Assembly: GCA_050292235.1 (NCBI GenBank) | Contig: JBNKLG010000026.1 | Span: 1-34,083 of the forward strand | Reading direction: 5' to 3' | Length of the DNA: 34,083 nt | Origin: JBNKLG01 sp050292235 | GTDB lineage: Bacteria > Pseudomonadota > Gammaproteobacteria > Chromatiales > Chromatiaceae | In this document: positions 15,697-24,916 of the stretch, in pieces | How positions within the stretch are numbered: position 1 is the first letter of the stretch | How the letters are laid out: every line of letters starts with the position of its first letter | Made by a program: the position numbers and the translations under genes | Notes under the pieces: model-generated | Database searches by the model: none | Seen by the model: only the letters and a program-made list of their open reading frames with translations | What the model was told of the DNA's origin: nothing

Positions 15697-17250
15697 TCAG
15701 TGGTTATAGAGGAGGAAGGCGCCAGCGCGGCGTGGATCGCCTGCCCCGTCGAGTTGGGCTTGGCGAAGCATAACGCTATGAGTGCCGCCAAAAAACAGGT
15801 TGAGCGTATCCCATTGGTGTCGATTGGGATAGTTCTCGGCAAGCGCAGCTTGGGTTTCAGATGTAAAGCCGGGTTCCAGATTGAGCAGACCCCCTTCGAG
15901 GTGAATGCGCGGGGCGGCTACGGCCTCTGCGATGGGTAGATCAAAATCGGCAATATTGATCAGGGTTTGCAGGATGGCATTGCGTAACCGGTTGGATCCA
16001 CCGGAACCGATCACCAGCAATTGGTTCGGGCCAAGCAGCATGCTGGGTGCCATCATGGAGGCCAGTCTGATATCGGTGGGCCAGCAGTGGAGCCCCTGGG
16101 GGTTGAGGTCCTCTTCGCCCAGGATGTTGTTGAGCATGATGCCGGTGTCGGGCAATAGGTGGCCACAACCCTCGCCGTTGGAGAGAGTGAGAGCAGCGGC
16201 ATTACCTGCATCATCGACCAGACTGATGTGAGTGGTGCCCCGGCTGCGCAGGCTACTTTGGCGCAGATGGTGGCGGTAGTTCTCTAACAATTGCTCGTGC
16301 CTCTCTCCATCGGGGTGGAGTAGGGATTCCCGGACTTTGTCGGTACGGGCCATGACCTGAGCCAGGGTGCTAAGGTGGTTGCTAGAGCCCCATGCCCCTC
16401 TCTCGAAGGTGTGTTCGGACAGGAGCGCCAGACTAAAGGCGATCAGGGGGCCGCCTGCTGATGGTGCCGGGTTGGTCAGAAACTCATGGTTACGGTAGGG
16501 CTGGCGTAGGGGTTGGCGTTCGAGGCATTGGTAGGCGGAGAGGTCCCGTCGTGTGATCTGGCCACCACGTTCAGCGCATTGCTGGCTGATCAGGTCGGCC
16601 AGTTCCCCTTCATAAAAGAGGTGATCCCCCTCTCGTTCCAGGGCTTCGAGAGCGTCGGCCAGTTGGGGCTGATAGAGCCACTCTCCGGCTAGGGGCAGGC
16701 GGCTGCCGTGCTCTCGGCCATAGAGATTTCGAGCACTGTCGCTGAACAGATAGATGGGGGCGACCACCGAGAAGATATAGGCTTGCTGTGGGGTGATGAG
16801 GGTGCCCTGGCGGGCGTAGTCGATGGCTGGTTCCAGGATTGTTTTCATGGGAATGTGGCCCAGTTCCCGATGGGCAGCAAAGAGGCCGCGCACCACACCG
16901 GGTACGGCGATGGCACCCATGCCGATATGAAAGGTCTGGCGCACCTGGCCGAAATCGGCCTCTATCGGCTGAAAATCCAGTTGATCCAGTGGGCGACGTT
17001 GATGGGGTGTCTGGGCAAAGAAGTCATAGAGCCGTGTCTGTCCATTCGCCTCTCTGGCCAGCAAAAAACCACCGCCCCCCAGTGAGGCCAGTACCGGCTC
17101 TACCACGCAGGCAGCGCACATGGCAGCCAGGGCGGCATCAAAAATATTGCCTCCCGCCTCTAGAATATGACGGGCGGCTTCGGTGGTTTTTTCGTGACCA
17201 GCAGCGATGGCGGCAGGCAACGGTGGCTCCCAGGTTGTGAAGGTTGGCAC
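15697..17250 (-). CDS. ggt: Gamma-glutamyltransferase family protein
   Basis: The protein is an N-terminal nucleophile hydrolase of the gamma-glutamyltranspeptidase family, which cleaves the gamma-glutamyl bond of glutathione and relatives. Recognisable parts: AAIAAGHEKTTEAARHILEA, NIFDAALAA, LGGGGFLLA, NPAPSAGGPLIAF, the self-processing site RSRGTTHISLVDDAGN (Thr nucleophile), GCGHLLPDTGIMLNNILGE and IGSGGSNRLRNAI. I chose GTG 17250 (517 residues) because homology begins right after it. A GTG at 17340 would push the start into the thrS leader. Neither has a Shine-Dalgarno. No signal peptide is visible, unlike E. coli GGT, suggesting a cytoplasmic enzyme or an unrecognised start. GloC follows 21 bases on. 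Confidence 0.87.
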   Translation of the reverse strand: MPTFTTWEPPLPAAIAAGHEKTTEAARHILEAGGNIFDAALAAMCAACVVEPVLASLGGGGFLLAREANGQTRLYDFFAQTPHQRRPLDQLDFQPIEADFGQVRQTFHIGMGAIAVPGVVRGLFAAHRELGHIPMKTILEPAIDYARQGTLITPQQAYIFSVVAPIYLFSDSARNLYGREHGSRLPLAGEWLYQPQLADALEALEREGDHLFYEGELADLISQQCAERGGQITRRDLSAYQCLERQPLRQPYRNHEFLTNPAPSAGGPLIAFSLALLSEHTFERGAWGSSNHLSTLAQVMARTDKVRESLLHPDGERHEQLLENYRHHLRQSSLRSRGTTHISLVDDAGNAAALTLSNGEGCGHLLPDTGIMLNNILGEEDLNPQGLHCWPTDIRLASMMAPSMLLGPNQLLVIGSGGSNRLRNAILQTLINIADFDLPIAEAVAAPRIHLEGGLLNLEPGFTSETQAALAENYPNRHQWDTLNLFFGGTHSVMLRQAQLDGAGDPRRAGAFLLYNH

Positions 17251-17263
17251 TGGATTATAAAAT
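17235..17263 (+). promoter_or_regulatory. Candidate thrS operon promoter
   Basis: TTGTGA (17235-17240), a 17-base spacer and TAAAAT (17258-17263) would start transcription near 17270, giving a leader of about 88 bases before thrS. On the opposite strand TATAAT (17259-17254) lies against the gamma-glutamyltransferase start, so divergent promoters may overlap here. Confidence 0.4.
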
Positions 17264-17279
17264 AGTCCATTCCTTGTCG

Positions 17280-17309
17280 CGCCGGGCTTACCCGGCGTTT
17301 TGTTTTTGT
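17280..17309 (+). terminator. GC-rich hairpin with U-rich tail in the thrS leader
   Basis: CGCCGGG (17280-17286) and CCCGGCG (17291-17297) form a perfect 7-bp stem with a CTTA loop, followed by TTTTGTTTTTG. This has the form of an intrinsic terminator on the strand of thrS. No plus-strand gene ends nearby, so it is more likely part of the thrS leader: an attenuator, or the upstream hairpin plus single-stranded linker of a ThrRS operator. Confidence 0.6.
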
Positions 17310-17316
17310 TACTCAA

Positions 17317-17337
17317 GTGGCCTTTGGTAGCGGCCAC
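17317..17337 (+). promoter_or_regulatory. Putative ThrRS translational operator hairpin (tRNA-Thr anticodon-loop mimic)
   Basis: Arms GTGGCC (17317-17322) and GGCCAC (17332-17337) enclose TTTGGTAGC. Its central TTGGTAG differs by one base from TTGGTAA, which I recall as the anticodon loop of E. coli tRNA-Thr(GGU). The GGU lies about 30 bases before the thrS ATG, close to where the E. coli thrS operator presents its anticodon-like loop, and just upstream of the GAGG ribosome site. Confidence 0.55.
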
Positions 17338-17357
17338 CACTGAAGCGAGGTGTTGCC

Positions 17358-19253
<1,896 letters not shown>

Positions 19254-19272
19254 CCCAATAAGGTAGATTGCT

Positions 19273-19299
19273 GAAAAGCACCGGTGTTCGGTGCTTTTC
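19273..19299 (+). terminator. Perfect 11-bp hairpin between thrS and infC
   Basis: GAAAAGCACCG (19273-19283) and CGGTGCTTTTC (19289-19299) pair completely around GTGTT and run into TCTTT. It ends six bases before the infC Shine-Dalgarno. It may act as a partial terminator or processing site tuning the ratio of ThrRS to IF3; read-through must occur unless infC has its own promoter. Confidence 0.5.
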
Positions 19300-19318
19300 T
19301 CTTTAGGAGGATCTGGAA

Positions 19319-19843
19319 ATAGCGATCAAAAAAGATGACAGGCATAGCCTGAACGAAGAGATCGAGGCACGTGAAGTGCGTCTGATCGGTGCCGGTGGCG
19401 AACAGGTTGGCATCATGCCAACCGTTGATGCCCTGAAGCGTGCCGCTGACGAGAGCCTGGATCTGGTGGAAATTGCGCCGGATGCGAATCCACCGGTTTG
19501 CCGCTTGATGGATTACGGTAAGTTTCTCTTCGATAAGAAAAAAGAACGCCAAGCTGCTAAGAAAAAGCAGAAGCAGATCCATGTTAAGGAGATCAAGTTT
19601 CGTCCGGGAACGGATGAAGGGGATTATCAGGTAAAACTGCGCAACCTGGTACGTTTCCTAGAAGATGGGGACAGGGCCAAGATCACCATGCGTTTTCGTG
19701 GTCGAGAGCACGCACACAGGGAGTTGGGGTTGGAATTTCTGCGGCGTATTGAGGCGGATCTCGCCGATTATGCCAGCGTGGAACAGCAGCCCCTGATGGA
19801 AGGCCGACAAATGGTCATGATGCTCGCCCCCAAGAAAAAGTAG
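19319..19843 (+). CDS. infC: Translation initiation factor IF-3 (AUA start)
   Basis: IF-3 binds the 30S subunit, blocks 50S joining and rejects non-standard start codons. The 174-residue reading shows the N-domain (NEEIEAREVRLIGAGGEQVG, then DLVEIAPDANPPVCRLMDYG), the lysine-rich linker and the C-domain (VKEIKFRPGTDEGDYQVKLR, FRGREHAHRELG, ending MLAPKKK). The homologous N-terminus has no ATG, GTG or TTG: the first GTG (19376) lies inside the conserved AREVRLIG block. A perfect AGGAGG (19305-19310) sits eight bases before ATA at 19319, so AUA is the likely initiator. E. coli infC starts with AUU and is autoregulated through that choice. ATC at 19325 is the alternative, with spacing that is too long. 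Confidence 0.9.
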   Translation: MAIKKDDRHSLNEEIEAREVRLIGAGGEQVGIMPTVDALKRAADESLDLVEIAPDANPPVCRLMDYGKFLFDKKKERQAAKKKQKQIHVKEIKFRPGTDEGDYQVKLRNLVRFLEDGDRAKITMRFRGREHAHRELGLEFLRRIEADLADYASVEQQPLMEGRQMVMMLAPKKK

Positions 19844-19860
19844 TCAGGAAGTTTTCCTGA
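19844..19860 (+). other. Small hairpin between infC and rpmI
   Basis: TCAGGAA and TTCCTGA (7 bp) surround GTT immediately after the infC stop. Ribosomal protein L20 controls rpmI translation through mRNA structures in this region in E. coli; whether this hairpin takes part is unknown. Confidence 0.35.
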
Positions 19861-19896
19861 TAGAGAAAATCCTTTGATGAATGCGGAGTATGCATA

Positions 19897-20094
19897 ATGC
19901 CCAAAATCAAAACCAACCGGGGTGCTGCCAAGCGCTTCAAACTCAAATCGTCCGGTGCAGTCAAGAGCGCACAGTCCCATCGTCGCCATATCTTGACCAA
20001 GAAAAGCACCAAGCGTAAGCGCCATCTGCGCTCGCCCAACCATCTGCATCCTTCAGATGCCAAGTTGGCGCGTCGTATGATGCCTTATTGCTGA
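19897..20094 (+). CDS. rpmI: Ribosomal protein bL35
   Basis: The 65-residue basic protein MPKIKTNRGAAKRFKLKSSG... is bL35 of the large subunit, of standard length, with the HRRHILTKKSTKRKRHLR core. GGAG lies ten bases before the ATG. It stands in its usual place between infC and rplT. Confidence 0.98.
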   Translation: MPKIKTNRGAAKRFKLKSSGAVKSAQSHRRHILTKKSTKRKRHLRSPNHLHPSDAKLARRMMPYC

Positions 20095-20126
20095 GCTTTC
20101 ACTTTTTTGCATTGGAGATTTAAAAC

Positions 20127-20483
20127 ATGGCTCGAGTTAAAAGAGGGGTGATCGCCCACGCCCGTCATAAAAAGGTCCTGGATGAGGCCAAGGGTTATTA
20201 CGGCGCGCGCAGCAAAGTCTATCGCGTTGCCAAGCAGGCGGTGATCAAGGCAGGTCAGTATGCCTATCGTGACCGTCGCCAGAAAAAACGTCAGTTTCGT
20301 GCGCTTTGGATCGCCCGCATCAATGCCGGCGCCCGTGAGAATGGCATGTCTTATAGCCGGTTGATCGATGGCTTGAACAAGGCTGAGGTCGAGATTGATC
20401 GCAAGATGTTGGCGGATCTGGCGATCTTTGATCGTCCGGCCTTTTCCGCTCTTTGCGTCAAGGCCCAGGCTGCCTTGGGCTGA
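20127..20483 (+). CDS. rplT: Ribosomal protein bL20
   Basis: The 118-residue protein is bL20, an early-assembling 23S rRNA-binding protein and, in E. coli, the autogenous repressor of rpmI-rplT. ARVKRGVIAHARHKKVLDEA, YYGARSKVYR and RDRRQKKRQFRALWIARINA are invariant family segments. The typical length and a GGAG site upstream support the start. It follows rpmI by 32 bases. Confidence 0.98.
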   Translation: MARVKRGVIAHARHKKVLDEAKGYYGARSKVYRVAKQAVIKAGQYAYRDRRQKKRQFRALWIARINAGARENGMSYSRLIDGLNKAEVEIDRKMLADLAIFDRPAFSALCVKAQAALG

Positions 20484-20532
20484 TTGGCCCAACTCTCCGC
20501 GTGTAAGCGCGGATCCGATTGCGCAAGACCAT

Positions 20533-20568
20533 GAGAGGGGGAGGGCAAGGCCATTCCCCTCTCTTTAT
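20533..20568 (+). terminator. Terminator-like hairpin between rplT and pheS
   Basis: GAGAGGGG (20533-20540) and CCCCTCTC (20556-20563) pair around 15 bases and are followed by TTTATT. A smaller perfect hairpin (TCCGCG/CGCGGA, 20496-20513) precedes it. Together they probably reduce read-through from rplT into pheST. Confidence 0.5.
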
Positions 20569-20619
20569 TGCGCTCTCAAATTTTATGTTGTCATGACTGA
20601 CCCTGCCTGAGGACAGACG

Positions 20620-21645
20620 ATGGATCTTGGCCAAGAAATTGAACAACAACAAACTGTTGCCCTGGCGCACATTGAGCGTGCCGAGGCGTTACCTGTCCTG
20701 GATGAGGTGCGGGTTGCCTTTCTGGGGAAGCAGGGCAGTTTGACAGCGCTGCTGAAGAATCTGGGGCAATTACCCAAAGAGGAACGTCCCGCAGCCGGTC
20801 AGCTGGTCAATCAGGCCAAATCGGTTTTGGAACAGGCTATTGCCGAGCGTAAGGCGATACTGGAAACGGTCCAACTCAATGCCCGACTGGCCTCGGAGCG
20901 TGTTGATGTTACTTTGCCCGGTCGTGGGCAGGCCATGGGTGGGCTGCATCCGGTGACCCAGACCCTACAGCGTATTGAATCCCTGTTTTCCTTTGCCGGT
21001 TTTCAGGTCGAGCAAGGCCCGGAGATCGAAGACGATTATCACAATTTCGAGGCTCTGAACATTCCTTCCCATCACCCCGCTCGGGCCATGCACGATACCT
21101 TTTATATCGATCAGCATCGCCTTTTGCGTACCCATACCTCTCCGGTACAGATTCGGGTGATGGAGAATCAAAAGCCGCCGTTGCGTATCATTGCCCCAGG
21201 CCGGGTCTATCGTTGTGATTCCGACCTGACCCACACCCCCATGTTCCATCAGGTTGAGGGCTTTTATGTCGATGAGTCCGTGACCTTCGCCGATCTCAAG
21301 GGCACCCTGAGCCTTTTTCTGCGCCAGTTTTTCGAGCGTGAGTTGCGGGTGCGTTTTCGTCCCTCCTATTTTCCCTTTACCGAGCCTTCGGCGGAGGTGG
21401 ATATCGAATGCGTCATCTGTGGTGGCGAGGGATGTCGGGTCTGCTCCCACACGGGGTGGCTCGAGGTGCTGGGCTGCGGCATGATTCACCCGGAAGTTCT
21501 GCGGCATGTGGGCATCGATGGTGAGCAGTATAGCGGCTATGCCTTTGGTATGGGGGTCGAAAGATTGGCCATGTTGCGGCATGGCATCAATGACTTGAGA
21601 CTCTTTTTTGAAAATGACATGAGATTTCTTGAGCAGTTTGCCTGA
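20620..21645 (+). CDS. pheS: Phenylalanyl-tRNA synthetase alpha subunit
   Basis: The 341-residue catalytic subunit of the alpha2-beta2 PheRS attaches Phe to tRNA-Phe. After an N-terminal coiled coil come motif 1 (HPVTQTLQRIESLF), GPEIEDDYHNFEALNIPSHH, ARAMHDTFYI, motif 2 (GRVYRCDSDLTHTPMFHQVE) and motif 3 (YAFGMGVERLAML). Between motifs 2 and 3 is a cysteine cluster, CVICGGEGCRVCSHTGW, known from many PheS proteins outside the enterics and probably metal-binding. Usual size is about 330-340. It is followed 24 bases later by pheT. Confidence 0.98.
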   Translation: MDLGQEIEQQQTVALAHIERAEALPVLDEVRVAFLGKQGSLTALLKNLGQLPKEERPAAGQLVNQAKSVLEQAIAERKAILETVQLNARLASERVDVTLPGRGQAMGGLHPVTQTLQRIESLFSFAGFQVEQGPEIEDDYHNFEALNIPSHHPARAMHDTFYIDQHRLLRTHTSPVQIRVMENQKPPLRIIAPGRVYRCDSDLTHTPMFHQVEGFYVDESVTFADLKGTLSLFLRQFFERELRVRFRPSYFPFTEPSAEVDIECVICGGEGCRVCSHTGWLEVLGCGMIHPEVLRHVGIDGEQYSGYAFGMGVERLAMLRHGINDLRLFFENDMRFLEQFA

Positions 21646-21669
21646 TGGATAAAGAGAGAGGATTTCCCG

Positions 21670-24045
21670 ATGCGATTCAGTGAAGCCTGGCTACGGGATT
21701 GGGCGAATCCACCCTTGGATGCGCAAACCCTGGCGGATCAGTTCAGTATGGCCGGGCTGGAGGTTGATGCCCTGGAGCCCGTTGCTCCCGCTTTTCAGGG
21801 CGTGGTGGTTGGTGAGGTACTGGTCAAGGAGCCCCATCCTGATGCCGACAAGCTTAGCCTTTGTCAGGTGTCGGTAGGTGCTGCTGGGCCTTTGCAGATT
21901 GTTTGCGGTGCCAAAAATGTGGCGCAGGGTCAGCGTGTCGCCGTGGCGCAGGTGGGTGCGGTGTTGCCGGGCGATTTCAAGATCAAACGGGCCAAACTGC
22001 GTGGTGTGGAGTCTCTGGGTATGATCTGCTCGGCCTCTGAGCTTGGATTGGCTGATAGCTCTGAGGGCATTATGGTCCTGTCGCAAGATGCCCCGCTGGG
22101 GCAGGACATTCGCGATTATCTTCAGTTGGACGATCGGATTTTTGATCTCGATCTGACGCCGGACCGGGGGGATTGTCTGAGTATCCTGGGGCTGGCGCGA
22201 GAGGTTGCTGCCCTGAATCGATTGGATTTTGCTCCAAAGATGGCCGAATCCCTGCCCGCTGTCCATGATGACCGGATGGCGGTCGAGGTACTGGCACCAG
22301 AGGCCTGTCCCCGCTATGCCTGTCGCGTGATCAAGAATCTGAATCCTGCGGCAGAGACCCCGTTGTGGATGAAAGAGCGTCTCCGTCGCAGCGGTATCAA
22401 CAGTCTTGGCCCCCTGGTGGATGTCACCAATTATGTGCTGTTGGAGCTGGGGCAACCCATGCACGCCTTTGATCTGTCGTGCATACAGGGGGGCGTTTGC
22501 GTCCGCATGGCAAATGATGCGGAGACTTTGATCTTGCTGGATGGCCGGGATATCCGTTTGAGTTCTGATCATCTGGTCATTGCCGATCATGAAAAGCCCT
22601 TGGCTTTGGCGGGCATTATGGGTGGTGAGGCGTCTGGAGTCTCCTCAGAGACCAAGGATATCCTTTTGGAGAGTGCCTATTTCACTCCGCTACAGATTGC
22701 GGGCAAGGCGCGGGCTCTGGGGCTGCATACAGATTCCTCCCATCGCTTTGAGCGTGGTGTCGCCCCCACGTTGCAGGTCCAGGCCATTGAGCGGGCGACC
22801 GCGCTGTTGCAGGAGATCGCCGGTGGTGAGCCTGGTCCTGTGGTGGATTATCAGGTGGGAGAGCCTGCGGCTCGATCCCCTATCGCTCTCCGTCGGGAGC
22901 GCATTGGCCGCCTTCTTGGCATTTCCATCGATGATGGAGAAGTGATCGATACTCTGCAACGGCTGGGTATGCAGCTGACAGCTGATGGGCAGGGTTGGCA
23001 GGTGATCCCGCCTGCCTGCCGTTTCGATGTCCATATCGAAGCCGATCTGATCGAAGAGATCGGTCGCCTCTATGGCTATGACCGGATTCCAACGACACTG
23101 CCCCGATTGGGCATGTCGGTGCCCATGCAGCCATCGGGGCAGTTCGATCTGAACGCTGCTAAGCGGCGGTTAACGGCACTGGGTTACCAGGAGGTGATCA
23201 GTTACAGCTTTGTGGGTCCGGAATGGAGCGGCCTCTTGACGCCGGAGGTCGCGCCGGTGCTGCTGGCGAACCCTATCTCCGCTGATATGTCGGTGATGCG
23301 CACCAGCCTTTGGCCAGGCCTGTTGCAGGCGGCCAAGCACAATATGGCCCGGCAACGAACCCGGTTGCGTCTGTTCGAGTCCGGTTTGCAGTTCTGTCAG
23401 CAGGGTGAAACGATCGAACAGCCTTCCATGTTGGCGGCCCTGCTGACCGGTGAAGTCCTGCCTGAGCAGTGGGGGCAGCCGGTCCGTCGGGTGGATTTTT
23501 TTGATCTCAAGGCGGATGTCGAGGCTATCCTGTCGCTACAGACGCCCCATTCGGTCTTCAGGTTTGAGGCAGCGGAGCATCCCGCTCTTCATCCCGGTCA
23601 GTCCGCCCGCATTTTGCGTGACGGCAAACCCTTGGGTTGGCTGGGTATGCTGCATCCTGAGAAGGCGAAAGTACTCGATGTGGCTCAGGATGTTTATTTG
23701 TTGGAACTGAATTTGCAAGCAATATCGGCGGAGCGTTTGCCTGGGTTTGCGCCCTTGTCGAAATATCCGGCTATCCGCCGGGATATCGCCATCCTGGTGG
23801 ATAAGGATCTCAGCTTTGCAGCGGTGGAAAATTGTATCCGTTCAGAAGGTGGTGAATTTCTTAAAGACATTTTGTTGTTTGATGTCTATACTGGTGGCAG
23901 AGTAGATTCAGGACGAAAAAGCTTTGCTTTAGGGTTGATTTTACAGGACTCTTCGCGCACACTTACAGATCAAGAGGTCGATGCCTATTTGACTGCAGTG
24001 GTAGAGAGATTGGCGCGTGAATTGGGCGCTCGACTGAGAGATTAA
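21670..24045 (+). CDS. pheT: Phenylalanyl-tRNA synthetase beta subunit
   Basis: The 791-residue partner of PheS carries an N-terminal EMAP/OB tRNA-binding domain (about 39-150; VCGAKNVAQGQRVAVAQVGA), the B3/B4 editing domain (CPRYACRVIKNL, DVTNYVLLELGQPMHAFDL), the B5 domain, a degenerate synthetase core (RIPTTLPRLG, then SYSFVGPEW) and a C-terminal FDX-ACB anticodon domain (FAPLSKYPAIRRDIAILVDK). Length matches the family (795 in E. coli). GAGAGG precedes the ATG. Its stop is one base from ihfA. Confidence 0.98.
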   Translation: MRFSEAWLRDWANPPLDAQTLADQFSMAGLEVDALEPVAPAFQGVVVGEVLVKEPHPDADKLSLCQVSVGAAGPLQIVCGAKNVAQGQRVAVAQVGAVLPGDFKIKRAKLRGVESLGMICSASELGLADSSEGIMVLSQDAPLGQDIRDYLQLDDRIFDLDLTPDRGDCLSILGLAREVAALNRLDFAPKMAESLPAVHDDRMAVEVLAPEACPRYACRVIKNLNPAAETPLWMKERLRRSGINSLGPLVDVTNYVLLELGQPMHAFDLSCIQGGVCVRMANDAETLILLDGRDIRLSSDHLVIADHEKPLALAGIMGGEASGVSSETKDILLESAYFTPLQIAGKARALGLHTDSSHRFERGVAPTLQVQAIERATALLQEIAGGEPGPVVDYQVGEPAARSPIALRRERIGRLLGISIDDGEVIDTLQRLGMQLTADGQGWQVIPPACRFDVHIEADLIEEIGRLYGYDRIPTTLPRLGMSVPMQPSGQFDLNAAKRRLTALGYQEVISYSFVGPEWSGLLTPEVAPVLLANPISADMSVMRTSLWPGLLQAAKHNMARQRTRLRLFESGLQFCQQGETIEQPSMLAALLTGEVLPEQWGQPVRRVDFFDLKADVEAILSLQTPHSVFRFEAAEHPALHPGQSARILRDGKPLGWLGMLHPEKAKVLDVAQDVYLLELNLQAISAERLPGFAPLSKYPAIRRDIAILVDKDLSFAAVENCIRSEGGEFLKDILLFDVYTGGRVDSGRKSFALGLILQDSSRTLTDQEVDAYLTAVVERLARELGARLRD

Positions 24046-24046
24046 G

Positions 24047-24343
24047 ATGGCACTGACAAAAGCAGAGATGGCTGAAAGGCTGTTTGATGAATTAGGACTG
24101 AATAAACGAGAAGCCAAGGAGATGGTGGAAACTTTTTTTGAGGAGATCCGCGCGGCTTTGGAGCAGGGAGAGCAGGTGAAGTTGTCTGGATTCGGGAACT
24201 TTGATCTGCGTGAGAAAAAACAACGTCCTGGTCGCAATCCAAAGACCGGAGAGGAAATTCCTATTTCTGCGCGGCGGGTGGTGACTTTTCGCCCCGGCCA
24301 GAAGCTGAAAGCCCGGGTAGAAGCTTATGCTGGAAACCACTGA
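24047..24343 (+). CDS. ihfA: Integration host factor alpha subunit
   Basis: The 98-residue DNA-bending protein pairs with IHF-beta. MALTKAEMAERLFDELGLNK, VKLSGFGNFDLREKKQRPGR and NPKTGEEIPISARRVVTFRP are diagnostic, including the beta-arm with the intercalating Pro. It starts one base after the pheT stop, as in other Gammaproteobacteria. The merR-type gene begins inside its 3' end. Confidence 0.97.
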   Translation: MALTKAEMAERLFDELGLNKREAKEMVETFFEEIRAALEQGEQVKLSGFGNFDLREKKQRPGRNPKTGEEIPISARRVVTFRPGQKLKARVEAYAGNH

Positions 24344-24689
24344 AACCAAAACCGTCGAACTTCCCGCAATCCCGGGCAAACGTTACTTCACCATTGGTGA
24401 GGTCGGCGACCTTTGTGGCGTCAAACCCCATGTGTTGCGCTACTGGGAGCAGGAGTTTCCGCAGCTCAAGCCGGTGAAGCGCCGTGGTAATCGCCGGTAT
24501 TATCAGCGTCAGGATGTTTTGATGATTCGCCAGATTCGTAGCCTGCTGTACGAGCAGGGCTTTACGATTGGCGGTGCACGTCAGCAATTATCTGGTGAAA
24601 CCGCGAAGAGCGACCAGAATCAGAGCCAGCAAATTGTTCGCCAGATGCGCATGGAGCTGGAAGATATTCTGCATATCCTCAAAAGATAG
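24327..24689 (+). CDS. MerR-family transcriptional regulator
   Basis: The 120-residue protein begins with a variable head and then a MerR winged helix-turn-helix (KRYFTIGEVGDLCGVKPHVL, RYWEQEFPQLKP, GNRRYYQRQDVLMIRQIRSL). A short coiled region follows, without an evident ligand domain or metal cysteines. This small MerR-like regulator is the regular neighbour of ihfA in Pseudomonas and relatives; its target is not known to me. It overlaps ihfA by 17 bases and so is probably coupled to it. Confidence 0.9.
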   Translation: MLETTETKTVELPAIPGKRYFTIGEVGDLCGVKPHVLRYWEQEFPQLKPVKRRGNRRYYQRQDVLMIRQIRSLLYEQGFTIGGARQQLSGETAKSDQNQSQQIVRQMRMELEDILHILKR

Positions 24690-24700
24690 GCAGAGCATGA

Positions 24701-24729
24701 TTGACAAAACCCCTTTCAGCCCATAGGAT
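24701..24729 (+). promoter_or_regulatory. Strong sigma70 promoter for tRNA-Pro
   Basis: A perfect -35 TTGACA (24701-24706), a 17-base spacer and TAGGAT (24724-24729). Transcription would start near 24736, about 40 bases before the tRNA. Confidence 0.7.
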
Positions 24730-24775
24730 GCACAGCCTTTAGCGGACTTAAACAATGGCGAGTCCGGTCCTGTTT

Positions 24776-24852
24776 CGGCGTGTAGCGCAGCCTGGTAGCG
24801 CACTACAATGGGGTTGTAGGGGTCGGAGGTTCGAATCCTCTCACGCCGACCA
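24776..24852 (+). tRNA. tRNA-Pro (anticodon GGG)
   Basis: The acceptor stem CGGCGTG (24776-24782) pairs with CACGCCG (24842-24848), followed by discriminator A and an encoded CCA. The anticodon stem CTACA/TGTAG holds the loop ATGGGGT, giving anticodon GGG (reads CCC/CCU). The T-arm GGAGGTTCGAATCCTC is canonical. The sequence resembles E. coli tRNA-Pro(GGG), and the place after ihfA-merR is conserved in pseudomonads. Confidence 0.97.
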
Positions 24853-24855
24853 ATC

Positions 24856-24890
24856 AAGCACTTCGGGTATCTGGCCCAAGTGCTTTTTTT
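24856..24890 (+). terminator. Intrinsic terminator of tRNA-Pro
   Basis: AAGCACTT (24856-24863) and AAGTGCTT (24878-24885) pair, with an inner GGG/CCC extension across one bulged base, and seven T residues follow (24884-24890). Confidence 0.85.
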
Positions 24891-24916
24891 ATGCCGATAA
24901 GACCAAGGAGATCGTC

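Noticed and set aside
20484..20619. A pheM-type leader peptide controlling pheST
   Set aside because: No short ORF rich in Phe codons exists between rplT and pheS; only hairpins are present.
21414..21464. Cysteine cluster in PheS as a novel domain insertion
   Set aside because: The same CxxC...CxxC segment is known in many PheS proteins outside Enterobacteriaceae.
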